Assembly (NCBI GenBank): GCA_036172265.1
Contig: JASFBA010000004.1
Location: 1 to 50,470, forward strand
Source: JASFBA01 sp036172265
Lineage (GTDB): Bacteria; Chloroflexota; Chloroflexia; DTKN01
Length of the DNA: 50,470 nucleotides
Reading direction: 5' to 3'
Of this stretch, positions 15,704 to 22,661 are shown piece by piece. The notes beneath the pieces were generated by a model. It did not search any database. It worked only from the letters and a program-made list of their open reading frames with translations, and was not told the DNA's origin. Positions within the stretch are counted from its first letter, which is position 1, and every line of letters starts with the position of its first letter. The position numbers and the translations under genes were made by a program.

Positions 15704-15744
15704 CCCCTCACCCCTCATTCCCCAGGGGGGAGAGGGGTGAGGGG
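15704..15744. repeat. Perfect 13-bp-arm G/C hairpin between pstB2 and phoU
   Basis: CCCCTCACCCCTC (15704-15716) and GAGGGGTGAGGGG (15732-15744) are exact complements; the spacer has further C/G complementarity. It shares words with the korA-end hairpin. There is no T-run, so it is probably an intercistronic RNA structure or repeat rather than a terminator. Confidence 0.8.
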
Positions 15745-15755
15745 AAGGAGGACAG

Positions 15756-16439
15756 ATGGGCAGACAAACGTTCGAGCAGCAACTGCAGAAACTCCAGGAA
15801 GATGTGCTGGTCCTGGGCAGTATGGTGGAAGACGCCTTGATGGAAGCGGTGGCCGCGCTCAAACGGCGCGACCTGGAGGCCTCCCGCCGGCTGATCCTGG
15901 CGGATCAGATCATCAACGAGAGGCGCTTTGCCATCGAAGCCGAGTGCCTGACGCTCATCGCCACCCAGCAGCCGCTGGCCGGCGACCTGCGTACCATCGC
16001 CGCCGTGCTGGAGATCGCCACCGAACTGGAGCGCATCGGCGACTATGCCAAGGGAATCGCCCGCATCAGCCTGATGATCGGGACGGGGCCGCTGGTCAAG
16101 CCGCTCATTGACATCCCGCGCATGGCTGAAAAGGCCCGCGATATGCTCCACCGGGCGCTGGAGGCCTTTATCCGGCGCGACGCGGCCGCGGCGCGGGCCA
16201 TTCCCGAGGAGGATAACGAACTCGATGCCCTCTACAACCAGGTCTACCGAGAACTGCTTACCTACATCATCGCCGATCCCCGGACCATCGATGGGGCTAC
16301 CCACCTCCTCTGGGTAGCGCACAACCTGGAGCGCACCGGCGACCGGGTGACCAACATCTGCGAACGGGTGATCTTTACCGTGACCGGGGAAATGACCGAA
16401 CTGGATGTGAAGGAAGAGGGGTTGTGCGGGGCCAGTTAG
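15756..16439 (+). CDS. phoU: Phosphate signalling protein PhoU
   Basis: PhoU links the Pst transporter to phosphate-responsive signalling and limits uptake. The product (227 residues) is all helical, with the two repeated metal/three-helix signatures ELERIGDYAKGIA (about 90-102) and NLERTGDRVTNICE (about 192-205), both with the ERxxD pattern. It starts at ATG 15756 with AAGGAGG at 15745-15751. It is the last gene of the pst cluster, in its usual place after the ATPases. No PhoR/PhoB pair follows; the only histidine kinase in the window is at 35700, far from here. Confidence 0.94.
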   Translation: MGRQTFEQQLQKLQEDVLVLGSMVEDALMEAVAALKRRDLEASRRLILADQIINERRFAIEAECLTLIATQQPLAGDLRTIAAVLEIATELERIGDYAKGIARISLMIGTGPLVKPLIDIPRMAEKARDMLHRALEAFIRRDAAAARAIPEEDNELDALYNQVYRELLTYIIADPRTIDGATHLLWVAHNLERTGDRVTNICERVIFTVTGEMTELDVKEEGLCGAS

Positions 16440-16527
16440 GGGAGGGTGGGCAGAGGCTGGCCGAAAGAGTTGCATCCCGGCCGGGATGGTCGTACAATCC
16501 GGGCCGGAGAGTTCGCTTCTGGACTCT

Positions 16528-16669
16528 GGCGAGTTTCGCCCGGTGAGGCGAAAACATCATCGGCGTCCTGCCTCACGGCTCCCCGGTGGGGGAAGCGCCG
16601 ACAAAATGCCGTCTTGGTGGAAACAAATGCTCATCAAGGGTAACATAAGGCAATTTTGCCGATGTCCAG
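16528..16669 (+). repeat. Dispersed repeat copy 1 (about 140 bp), upstream of the phosphohexomutase
   Basis: Aligned by eye, the first 83 bases match the reverse complement of about 35467-35552 at roughly 80 per cent, and the far ends also match (TTTTGCCGATGTCCAG versus TTTTGCCGGTGTCCGG). No long ORF with a start covers both copies. This fills most of the 254-base gap between phoU and the next gene. Confidence 0.6.
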
Positions 16670-16693
16670 TTCGTTTGCCAACCGGAGGTGGAT

Positions 16694-18070
16694 ATGTCCG
16701 AAGTCAGTCCGCTGATCTTTCGCCAGTACGACGTTCGGGGCACCGTCGGCCAGGACCTGACGCCGGAGGTGGCCGAGCAGATCGGCCGGGCCCTGGGCAC
16801 GATGGTCATCCGGCAGGGGGGAAAGACCGTGGCGGTCGGCCGGGATAACCGCCTGAGTTCGCCGGAACTGCACGCCGCCGTGATCCAGGGCCTCCTTTCG
16901 GCCGGCGTGGATGTCCTGGACACCGGGATGCACCCCACACCGGTGCTCTACTTCGCCCTCTTCACCCTGCCGGTGCAGGGGGGTGTCCAGGTGACCGGCA
17001 GCCATAACCCGCCGGAGATGAACGGCTTCAAGGTCGCCCTGGGCCGGACAACTCTCTATGGAGAGCAGATTCAGCAACTCTACCACTTGATCTGCCGGGG
17101 CGACCTGGAACGGGGGCGAGGACACTGTACCCCTCGGGAGGTCGTGCCGGATTACCTTTCGGCCGTCAAGGAGAGGATAACTTTAGAGCGTCCCCTTCGG
17201 GTGGTGGTAGATGCCGGCAGCGGCACGGCCGGCCCCCTCGTCCCCGGTCTGCTCCACGACCTGGGCTGCCAGGTCACGCCCCTCTACTGCGAACCGGACG
17301 GCCGTTTCCCCCATCATCATCCCGATCCTACAGTAGTGGAAGCGCTCCAGGACCTGATCGCCCGGGTGAAGGAAGAGCAAGCCGACGTGGGCCTGGCCTA
17401 TGATGGCGACGCCGATCGTCTCGGGGTGGTGGATGACCGGGGAGAGATCGTCTGGGGGGATCGCCTCCTGGCCCTTTTCGCCCGGGAGGTCCTGGCCCGG
17501 CACCCCGGTGCCCCGATCATCTTCGAGGTCAAATGTTCCCAAGCCCTGGTGGAGGAGGTAGAGGCATTGGGCGGCCGGCCGGTGATGTGGCAGACCGGAC
17601 ACTCCCTCATCAAGGAGAAGATGCGCCAGGAGGGGGCCCCGCTGGCTGGCGAGATGAGCGGACACCTCTTCTTTGCCGACGAATATTTCGGCTACGACGA
17701 CGCCATCTACGCTTCCTGCCGGCTGTTGCGCCTCCTTTCCCGGCAGAAGGAGCCGTTGAGCGCCCTCCTCTCGACGATTCCCTCCTATCCCGGCACGCCT
17801 GAGATCCGCCTCTTCTGTCCCGACGAAGTCAAGTTCCGTGTAGTCCAGGAGATCGGGGATGAATTTCGCCGGGATTATCCTACCGTGGATGTGGACGGGG
17901 TACGGGTGCTCTTTGGCGACGGGTGGGGTTTGCTCCGAGCCTCCAACACCCAGCCGGTGCTGGTATTGCGCTTCGAAGCCCGCACGCCGGAGCGCCTGGA
18001 GGAGATCCGCCGGCTCTTTATCGAACGCCTGCGCCGTTATCCTGAGATTCCGTTGATCGCTAATCGTTGA
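16694..18070 (+). CDS. Phosphomannomutase/phosphoglucomutase (alpha-D-phosphohexomutase family)
   Basis: This enzyme (458 residues) isomerises hexose 1- and 6-phosphates for polysaccharide and nucleotide-sugar synthesis. Four active-site segments are visible: the phosphoserine loop VTGSHNPPEMNGFK, the metal loop AYDGDADRLGVVD, the sugar-binding GEMSGHLFF, and the phosphate-binding RASNTQPVLVLRFEA at the C-terminus. The N-terminus IFRQYDVRGTVG is typical of the PMM/PGM subgroup. ATG 16694 has GGAGG at 16684-16688, 5 bases upstream, and is preferred over GTG 16688. Upstream lies a dispersed repeat; no promoter was convincing. Substrate preference (Man versus Glc) cannot be decided from sequence. 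Confidence 0.92.
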   Translation: MSEVSPLIFRQYDVRGTVGQDLTPEVAEQIGRALGTMVIRQGGKTVAVGRDNRLSSPELHAAVIQGLLSAGVDVLDTGMHPTPVLYFALFTLPVQGGVQVTGSHNPPEMNGFKVALGRTTLYGEQIQQLYHLICRGDLERGRGHCTPREVVPDYLSAVKERITLERPLRVVVDAGSGTAGPLVPGLLHDLGCQVTPLYCEPDGRFPHHHPDPTVVEALQDLIARVKEEQADVGLAYDGDADRLGVVDDRGEIVWGDRLLALFAREVLARHPGAPIIFEVKCSQALVEEVEALGGRPVMWQTGHSLIKEKMRQEGAPLAGEMSGHLFFADEYFGYDDAIYASCRLLRLLSRQKEPLSALLSTIPSYPGTPEIRLFCPDEVKFRVVQEIGDEFRRDYPTVDVDGVRVLFGDGWGLLRASNTQPVLVLRFEARTPERLEEIRRLFIERLRRYPEIPLIANR

Positions 18071-18164
18071 TCGTTCGGAACTATTCAGCGCAGAGACGCA
18101 GAGTCTGACCTGCTTTTTAGCGAGAAGCCGACCGGTCCAGGAAAAACATCAAACCCGCTGGTCG

Positions 18165-18830
18165 TTAGAGGAAAACCCGTTCCCGCCGGTAGGCCCACCA
18201 GGTCAGGCCGAGGCTGAGGCTCAGGAGCAAAAGCCCCCCGGCCCGGAGGGGCCAGAGCGAAATTCCCGCCTTTCCGTCCGTCGAGGGGGCAACCGGAGGC
18301 TCGGTTCGAGGTGTCACAACTCGAATCCAAGGCGAAGGCTTCGGTTCCGGATAGGCGGTTTCTACGGGGACGGAAAGGCCGGTAGGGGCCGGCCGTCGGG
18401 TGAAGGCCGGGGCCACGACCGCCGGTTTCGGGGAAGGCGAAATGGAAGGCGTGGGCTTGGTGGCGATGGGCCGAGGGGTGGCCGTGGCCGGCCGGGGAAT
18501 CAGGAGGAGCGGCTCGGCCAGGAAAAGGAAAAGGACCAGGACGGCCACAACCGCCGTTGCCATCCGGAAGACCGGATACCAGAGGACCGGCCGGCCCCGG
18601 CGCACTTGCTCCGGGGAAAGGGTCAGTTTCCGAGGAGGAAGAGGATAGGAGACGTTCTTCAGCAGGGAACGCACAGACCGCACTTCATCTAGATGGCGGC
18701 GACAATCCGGGCATTCTTCGAGGTGCTGGCGAAGGCGTCGCTCGCGCTTGGGCGAGAGAAAGCCACCTTCCAATGCGGCAATTTCCTGGGGAGAAGGGTG
18801 TCGGGAGGAAATAGAATTATTCTGCTTCAT
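18165..18830 (-). CDS. Zinc-finger anti-sigma factor with two membrane segments
   Basis: The product (221 residues from ATG 18830) begins with a cytoplasmic domain carrying the ZAS pattern H-x3-C-x2-C (QHLEECPDCRRHL), then a first membrane helix (VFRMATAVVAVLVLFLFLAEPLLLI). A Pro/Thr/Ser-rich external linker (TPRPIATKPTPSISPSPKP) and a second membrane helix close to the C-terminus (GGLLLLSLSLGLTWWAYRRER) follow. It should bind and hold the ECF sigma factor encoded just upstream until a surface signal releases it. It overlaps the sigma gene end by 14 bases, which implies coupled translation in equal amounts. A longer frame (to 19001) would add unrelated residues. Two membrane segments around a Pro/Thr linker is an unusual layout for the family. 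Confidence 0.85.
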   Translation of the reverse strand: MKQNNSISSRHPSPQEIAALEGGFLSPKRERRLRQHLEECPDCRRHLDEVRSVRSLLKNVSYPLPPRKLTLSPEQVRRGRPVLWYPVFRMATAVVAVLVLFLFLAEPLLLIPRPATATPRPIATKPTPSISPSPKPAVVAPAFTRRPAPTGLSVPVETAYPEPKPSPWIRVVTPRTEPPVAPSTDGKAGISLWPLRAGGLLLLSLSLGLTWWAYRRERVFL

Positions 18831-19458
18831 CCGGATTTTCCTCCGGTTCGCCAAAATCGTGAGATGCAAAAATAGAACGCATAGAAGCCGGCAAAAGTTC
18901 CCGCCGTTCCCAGAAGTACTCCCGCAAGCGGGCCCGTCCCCGGCTGAGCCGGGATTTGAGCGTGCCCAGGGAAATGCCCAGGGTTCGGGCGGCCTGATCA
19001 TAGGGGAATTCCTCGATGTCGCAAAGGACGATAACGGCCCGCTGTTCCGGAGGTAAGGTGTTCAAGGCCCGCTGGATTTCTTGGGACAGTTCCTCCTGTT
19101 CGGCCTGGGCGGTGGGGTCTTCCCCGGGTTCTCCGGCCGGAAGACGGACCTCGAGGTTGGTCGAGAGGCTTTCCAAAGAGGCCTGGGGGTGGGTACGTCG
19201 TTTTCGCAACACATCGTAGCAGAAATTGGCCGTGATACGCAGCAGCCAGGCCCGAAAGGAGCCTTTTCGGAAACGAGCGATATGCTGAAAGGCGGAAAAA
19301 AAGGCCTCCTGGGCAGCATCGGCAGCGGAATCGGCATCGCCCAGCAAGCGGTAAGCCAGGGCGTAGACCTGTCCCTGGTAGGCCAGTACCAGTCGGTTAA
19401 AAGCCTCCAGGTCGCCCCGTCGAGCCCGCTGTACGAGTTCCTCCTCAGGTTCGGTCAT
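18817..19458 (-). CDS. ECF-subfamily RNA polymerase sigma factor
   Basis: The protein (213 residues from ATG 19458; an in-frame ATG at 19515 would add 19 residues) has sigma region 2 (FNRLVLAYQGQVYALAYRLLGDADSA, DAAQEAFFSAFQHIARF, FRAWLLRITANFCYDVLRKRR) and region 4 (LNTLPPEQRAVIVLCDIEEFPYDQAARTLGISLGTLKSRLSRGRARL), typical of ECF sigma factors. A weakly conserved acidic linker separates them. It forms an operon with its anti-sigma factor. A consensus-like promoter lies upstream (19582-19610), so expression is not obviously autoregulated by an ECF-type promoter. Target genes are unknown; the divergent GerMN lipoprotein is a candidate. Confidence 0.9.
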   Translation of the reverse strand: MTEPEEELVQRARRGDLEAFNRLVLAYQGQVYALAYRLLGDADSAADAAQEAFFSAFQHIARFRKGSFRAWLLRITANFCYDVLRKRRTHPQASLESLSTNLEVRLPAGEPGEDPTAQAEQEELSQEIQRALNTLPPEQRAVIVLCDIEEFPYDQAARTLGISLGTLKSRLSRGRARLREYFWERRELLPASMRSIFASHDFGEPEENPDEAE

Positions 19459-19581
19459 CGTTCCGCTTTGGCCGGCTCTTCGGGAAAAGGGAACTATCGG
19501 CGTCGCCTGGTGCAAGGCCGGAGAAAAGGGTTTCCGGGGGTCTAAAGGTTTCCGGTCGTTTCCCCTGCCGGCTTTACTTCA

Positions 19582-19610
19582 AGTATAACGGGTTGTCGTG
19601 GAATTGTCAA
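19582..19610 (-). promoter_or_regulatory. Predicted sigma70-type promoter of the ECF sigma gene
   Basis: On the minus strand TTGACA (19610-19605), 17-bp spacer, TATACT (19587-19582). It is back to back with the promoter at 19626-19654, with 15 bp between the -35 boxes. Confidence 0.75.
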
Positions 19611-19625
19611 CGTTGCTTTTGCGGC

Positions 19626-19654
19626 TTGACAGGTGGCGACAACGGTGGTACACT
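19626..19654 (+). promoter_or_regulatory. Predicted sigma70-type promoter of the Gmad2/GerMN lipoprotein
   Basis: TTGACA at 19626-19631, 17-bp spacer, TACACT at 19649-19654, about 37 bases before the ATG at 19691. Confidence 0.7.
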
Positions 19655-19690
19655 ATCCTCGGCCGTTGATTAGACCGGAGGAGGTTTCGC

Positions 19691-20896
19691 ATGCGCCGGA
19701 TTGGTCTAGTTATCTTTTGGCTTTTCTTCCTTTCGGTTTCCTGTGGGCCGGCCATGTCCCCCTTGCTGCCCACGCCCACATTGCCTACGGCAGGCCCATC
19801 GCCCAAGGCTACGGCCGGCGGCCTGGCTCCTACCGCCGAGGTTGGGCCCACGGCCGCTCCTACCCCCATCCCCAACGAGATCGTGATCGACTTCCCTCTG
19901 CCCGGAAGCACGGTCTCCAGCCCGGTCGAGGTGCGAGGACGGGTCAAGATGTCCCCCTTCGAGTCCACCCTCCTAGGCCGGGTGGTAGATGCCCAGGGGA
20001 ACCTTCTCGGCCAAGGTCCGGTCCAGGTTGCCGCGGAGATGGGACAGCCGGGGCCTTTTTCCGGACAGATTCCTTTCACTATAGACGCGGCCGGCCCGGG
20101 TCGGGTAGAAGTGCTGGAGATCAGCCCGAAGGACGGCGCGGTGATGACCTATGCCGCGGTAGAGGTTGTGCTTTCTCCCGAAGGCCGGATCGAAGTCCCG
20201 GCACCCGGGGCCCGGGCGACCCTGCCCCTGCACCTCCTGGCACGCCTGGGCCGGCCGGGCGAAAAGGTTGTCGCCACCCTGCGCTGGCAAGACGGCACGG
20301 AGGTTTCCCGTACTTATACCCTCCTGGAGGGCGAAGATGGACGCGGCCTGCTCATCGAAAGCCTCTGGTGGGAAGGCCCGAAGCCGCCGACCCTTCCCCC
20401 AACCCAGCCCGCTACGCTGGAAATCCGATCCCCGGAGGGCACCCTCTTGGCCCGACAGGAACTCACCGTCCTCCACTGGGACGATCCGGAGGTCCAGCCG
20501 GTCACGGTGTACTTTGTGCGCGGTGAGGAGCTGGTGCCGGTGCAGGTCTATGTTCCCAGGACAGTGCGAATCGGCACGGCCGCCCTGGAGGAACTTCTGT
20601 GGGGCCCGCCCCCCAATCAGGCCGGCCTCCAGACCGCCATCCCGCTCCCGGCCGAGGTATTGCGCTATCCCGGCCGCGGGCCCGGCTGGGGACCACGGGT
20701 GCGGCTGCTCAGCCTCAGGATCGAGGGTGGCATAGCCACGGCCGATTTCTCCAGGGAACTCCGGGCCTATGGCGGCGGTTCCCTGCGGGTGATGCTCATC
20801 CGCCAGCAGATTGCCCGGACGCTCCTGGAATTTCCCTCGGTCCGGGAGGTGGTGATCGCCGTCGAGGGCGAAACGGAGGGGGTACTGGAGCCATAG
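19691..20896 (+). CDS. Lipoprotein with Gmad2 and GerMN domains
   Basis: The 401-residue protein has a lipoprotein signal ending in LSVSC (Cys 18), a Pro/Thr linker (about 25-62), a Gmad2-type Ig-like domain (about 63-165: VIDFPLPGSTVSSPVEVRGR, VDAQGNLLGQGPV) and a C-terminal GerMN domain (about 278-395: VTVYFVRGEELVPVQ, ALEELLWGPPPNQAGLQTAIP, ATADFSRELRAYGGG). Both domains are known from spore germination and sporulation proteins but also occur in surface lipoproteins of non-sporulating bacteria; no sporulation gene is seen here. GGAGGAGG precedes the ATG. Its divergence from an ECF sigma/anti-sigma pair suggests an envelope-related function. Confidence 0.85.
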   Translation: MRRIGLVIFWLFFLSVSCGPAMSPLLPTPTLPTAGPSPKATAGGLAPTAEVGPTAAPTPIPNEIVIDFPLPGSTVSSPVEVRGRVKMSPFESTLLGRVVDAQGNLLGQGPVQVAAEMGQPGPFSGQIPFTIDAAGPGRVEVLEISPKDGAVMTYAAVEVVLSPEGRIEVPAPGARATLPLHLLARLGRPGEKVVATLRWQDGTEVSRTYTLLEGEDGRGLLIESLWWEGPKPPTLPPTQPATLEIRSPEGTLLARQELTVLHWDDPEVQPVTVYFVRGEELVPVQVYVPRTVRIGTAALEELLWGPPPNQAGLQTAIPLPAEVLRYPGRGPGWGPRVRLLSLRIEGGIATADFSRELRAYGGGSLRVMLIRQQIARTLLEFPSVREVVIAVEGETEGVLEP

Positions 20897-20918
20897 TGCC
20901 GTTGGCGCGTTTACACGT

Positions 20919-21308
20919 TTGGCCTGCTCGGAGGGCGATCTTCTGTTCCAGCAGAACAAGGCCGGAATCGGGGAGGGCCAGGATGAAAAGTGGTATCCGG
21001 GGAACTGGCGCTTTCGCATCGTCGTCCTGCGCGTGGGGAAGGAGAACCGGGCCGAAGAGAGCCGGTTAGGACTGGAACCGGGGGACACCTTCGAATGCAC
21101 CTACGGCTGCCCGGCCGACTTCTGCCCGACCTCCTTCATCAAAATCTTCCCCGCACTCGAGGTCGTGCGCTGCGGTGGCGACTTGCGTAGCCTAGGAGGT
21201 ACCGGCCTACAGGAAATCGAGGTGCTCTGCCCCGATGGGGTGGTGATTTTTCGTCTTACCGGGGAAGCCTTGGCCCCCTATGCCGAAGGTGGGACTCTAG
21301 AGAAGTAA
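20919..21308 (+). CDS. TIGR04076-like small protein; start uncertain
   Basis: From about residue 30 the sequence follows the TIGR04076 pattern: RFRIVVLRVGKEN, then LEPGDTFEC, GCPADFCPTSFIKIFPALEVVRCGGDL and VLCPDGVVIFRL. The family function is unknown. The four Cys in CTYGCPADFC and following could bind metal. The TTG start at 20919 has no ribosome site and the first 30 residues do not match the family, so the true start may be elsewhere or the gene may be 5'-altered. The last residues (YAEGGTLEK) are encoded by an 18-bp copy of the tRNA-Leu 3' end (21280-21297), so its C-terminus seems to have been reshaped by that duplication. Confidence 0.6.
   Translation: MACSEGDLLFQQNKAGIGEGQDEKWYPGNWRFRIVVLRVGKENRAEESRLGLEPGDTFECTYGCPADFCPTSFIKIFPALEVVRCGGDLRSLGGTGLQEIEVLCPDGVVIFRLTGEALAPYAEGGTLEK
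21280..21297. repeat. Partial duplicate of the tRNA-Leu 3' end (att-like direct repeat)
   Basis: ATGCCGAAGGTGGGACTC at 21280-21297 is identical to 21354-21371, which is the 3' end of tRNA-Leu on the minus strand. The two copies are direct repeats 74 bp apart. This is the geometry of an integrase attachment site scar. Confidence 0.75.
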
Positions 21309-21330
21309 GTCGGTTTGACAAACCGACCTA
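21306..21330. repeat. Dispersed palindrome copy B
   Basis: GTCGGTTT (21309-21316) and AAACCGAC (21320-21327) are perfect arms around GAC, and outer bases pair partly. It is related to copies at 4335 and 48165. On the minus strand it could help end transcription of tRNA-Leu; on the plus strand, that of the TIGR04076 gene. Confidence 0.65.
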
Positions 21331-21354
21331 GGCGAGGGAGGCTTGTCCCCTTCA

Positions 21355-21440
21355 TGCCGAAGGTGGGACTCGAACCCACACGGAGGTTGCCCTCCAACGG
21401 TTTTTGAGACCGTCGCGTCTGCCGGTTCCGCCACTTCGGC
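21355..21440 (-). tRNA. tRNA-Leu (anticodon CAA)
   Basis: The 86-base minus-strand sequence folds as a class II tRNA: acceptor stem GCCGAAG/CTTCGGC, anticodon stem ACGGT/ACCGT with loop CTCAAAA (CAA at positions 34-36, reading UUG), a long variable arm (GGAGG..CCTCC) and the T-arm with GGTTCGAGTCC. CCA is not encoded. It begins 3 bases after the FtsB-like gene stop and is probably cotranscribed with it. Confidence 0.95.
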
Positions 21441-21443
21441 CAA

Positions 21444-21866
21444 CTAGCGTTCAGCACCCACAAAGATAATCCAAAGCCACTTTTGCCAGGTCGGCAAGGC
21501 GGCCAGTTCCTCCCGAAGCGTCGCGGTTTTCTCCATCTCCGGCCGGCCCGCTTCTTGCCTTGCACTTTCCTCCACCGGGATGGCTACCCTTTCGCCCGTT
21601 TCCTTGTAGGGAAGAGACTTCTTGACCCAAAGTGGACGGTCCTTATAACCCTCCAAGCGTTCCCGCAAAGCCTCGTTTTCCAGGGCCAACTGGGTGACCC
21701 GCGCTTCTTGAGCCCGGCTCTTCCGCGTCAGGTCATAGAAGATCAGCGATTGTTTGACAAAGATCACCAGGAAATAAACGGCCACGGCGACGAGCACGGC
21801 GATGGCCAGGAAAACCCCTGGACGTCGCCAGCGCCCCGTCTCCTTCTCCATGGCCTCCTCCTTCAT
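21444..21866 (-). CDS. FtsB/DivIC-like septum formation initiator protein
   Basis: The protein (140 residues from ATG 21866) has a short cytoplasmic start, one membrane helix (about 17-38: GVFLAIAVLVAVAVYFLVIFV) and then a coiled coil (RKSRAQEARVTQLALENEALRERLEGYK), the layout of FtsB/DivIC division proteins, which link FtsL and FtsQ/DivIB at the septum. A C-terminal extension ends in a hydrophobic stretch (WQKWLWIIFV). ATG 21866 overlaps the preceding stop as ATGA; ATG 21851 with GGAGGAGG is a good alternative. Family assignment rests on topology and not on motif, so it is moderate. Confidence 0.7.
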   Translation of the reverse strand: MKEEAMEKETGRWRRPGVFLAIAVLVAVAVYFLVIFVKQSLIFYDLTRKSRAQEARVTQLALENEALRERLEGYKDRPLWVKKSLPYKETGERVAIPVEESARQEAGRPEMEKTATLREELAALPTWQKWLWIIFVGAER

Positions 21867-22039
21867 CGCCCTCTAGCGGCATAATCCGTACATTCGGTCG
21901 CGTTGGGCCGTTCTCGCCGATGACAGGCATTGGGCCAGTTCCACTTGCAGTTGTCGCAGAGAAAGATGTTCTGCCCCAGCGCTTCCTTCAGGCGGATTCC
22001 CAGACGGCGCCAGAAGCGGGCCAGCCTACCTTGCTTCAC
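21863..22039 (-). CDS. Small Cys-rich protein in the bactofilin-FtsB operon
   Basis: The 58-residue product reads RFWRRLGIRLKEALGQNIFL, then LCDNCKWNWPNACHRRERPNATECTDY. Four cysteines, C-x2-C, C and C, with a His after the third (ACHRRERP), suggest a zinc-ribbon-like protein. GTG 22039 is inside the bactofilin end (stop 22026-22028), with GGAGG just upstream; the stop overlaps the FtsB-like start as ATGA. The same frame is open farther upstream to 22264, but that part is antisense-free overlap of bactofilin and is not used. I do not know the family. A bare operon of three overlapping genes supports it being expressed. Confidence 0.65.
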   Translation of the reverse strand: MKQGRLARFWRRLGIRLKEALGQNIFLCDNCKWNWPNACHRRERPNATECTDYAARGR

Positions 22040-22472
22040 CCCCGGCCTCCCCCTCCACGACCTGGGCCGGCCCCTCCAGAAGCAACGGCTCCTGCACGCC
22101 TTCTCCGCCCATAAAACTCTGGCCGCGGAAGACGCCCCCCTGTTCGATCTGCAACATGCCCACCGTGATGTTGCCAAAGACTCGACCCGTGCTGGTGATT
22201 TCCAGGCCGGCCGGAGCCTCGATATCGCCCTTGACCGCCCCGGCCACGAAGACGTGCCGGGCACGGATGTTGGCGATCACCCGGCCCGTCTTGGCCACGA
22301 TCACCCCACCGGCCACCTCGATCTGCCCCTCCACTGAACCGTCAATGCGGACGTTTCCGTCCGACTTGATGATCGCCCCCTCGATGCTTGTCGTGCTGCC
22401 GATCACCGTCTCCGGCTTGCCTTCCGCCGCAGCCGGCATCGGTTCCCGCCTGCCTCCGAACAGACCCGACAT
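22026..22472 (-). CDS. Bactofilin-family cytoskeletal protein
   Basis: The 148-residue protein shows the DUF583 right-handed beta-helix with short repeated turns: TSIEGAIIKSDGNVRIDGSVEGQIEV, VIVAKTGRVIANIRARHVFVAGAVKGDIEA, LEITSTGRVFGNITVGMLQIEQGGVFRG. Bactofilins polymerise under the membrane and guide wall synthesis, cell shape or division. N-terminal tail is short and disordered (GGRREPMPAAAEG). C-terminal tail is acidic. GGAGGAG precedes the ATG. A promoter is visible at 22563-22591. It heads an operon with the Cys-rich protein, the FtsB-like protein and tRNA-Leu. Confidence 0.92.
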   Translation of the reverse strand: MSGLFGGRREPMPAAAEGKPETVIGSTTSIEGAIIKSDGNVRIDGSVEGQIEVAGGVIVAKTGRVIANIRARHVFVAGAVKGDIEAPAGLEITSTGRVFGNITVGMLQIEQGGVFRGQSFMGGEGVQEPLLLEGPAQVVEGEAGGEAR

Positions 22473-22562
22473 GGCGTCTCCTCCAGGTGGTGTCCAGGAT
22501 CAAAAGATACCAGCCGGCCCGAATATCTGCCGACCCCCGCCCTCTCCGAACGGGATATTTCT

Positions 22563-22591
22563 ATTATACACCACTCCCTCCGGCTGTGCAA
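22563..22591 (-). promoter_or_regulatory. Predicted sigma70-type promoter of the bactofilin operon
   Basis: On the minus strand TTGCAC (22591-22586), 17-bp spacer, TATAAT (22568-22563). The -35 box is 6 bp from that of the divergent promoter at 22598. Confidence 0.7.
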
Positions 22592-22597
22592 CCCGCT

Positions 22598-22626
22598 TTG
22601 CCATTTCTCCCCGAATGGGGTATAAT
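22598..22626 (+). promoter_or_regulatory. Predicted sigma70-type promoter of the transcarboxylase-type operon
   Basis: TTGCCA at 22598-22603, 17-bp spacer, TATAAT at 22621-22626, followed by AAAGGAGGTG at 22650-22659 just before the ATG at 22662. Confidence 0.75.
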
Positions 22627-22661
22627 ACAAACCGTTATCCAAGTGTAAGAAAGGAGGTGCG

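Noticed and set aside
18061..18164. Terminator between phosphohexomutase and anti-sigma genes
   Set aside because: A short GCAG/CTGC stem followed by TTTTT exists near 18107-18120, but is too weak to call.
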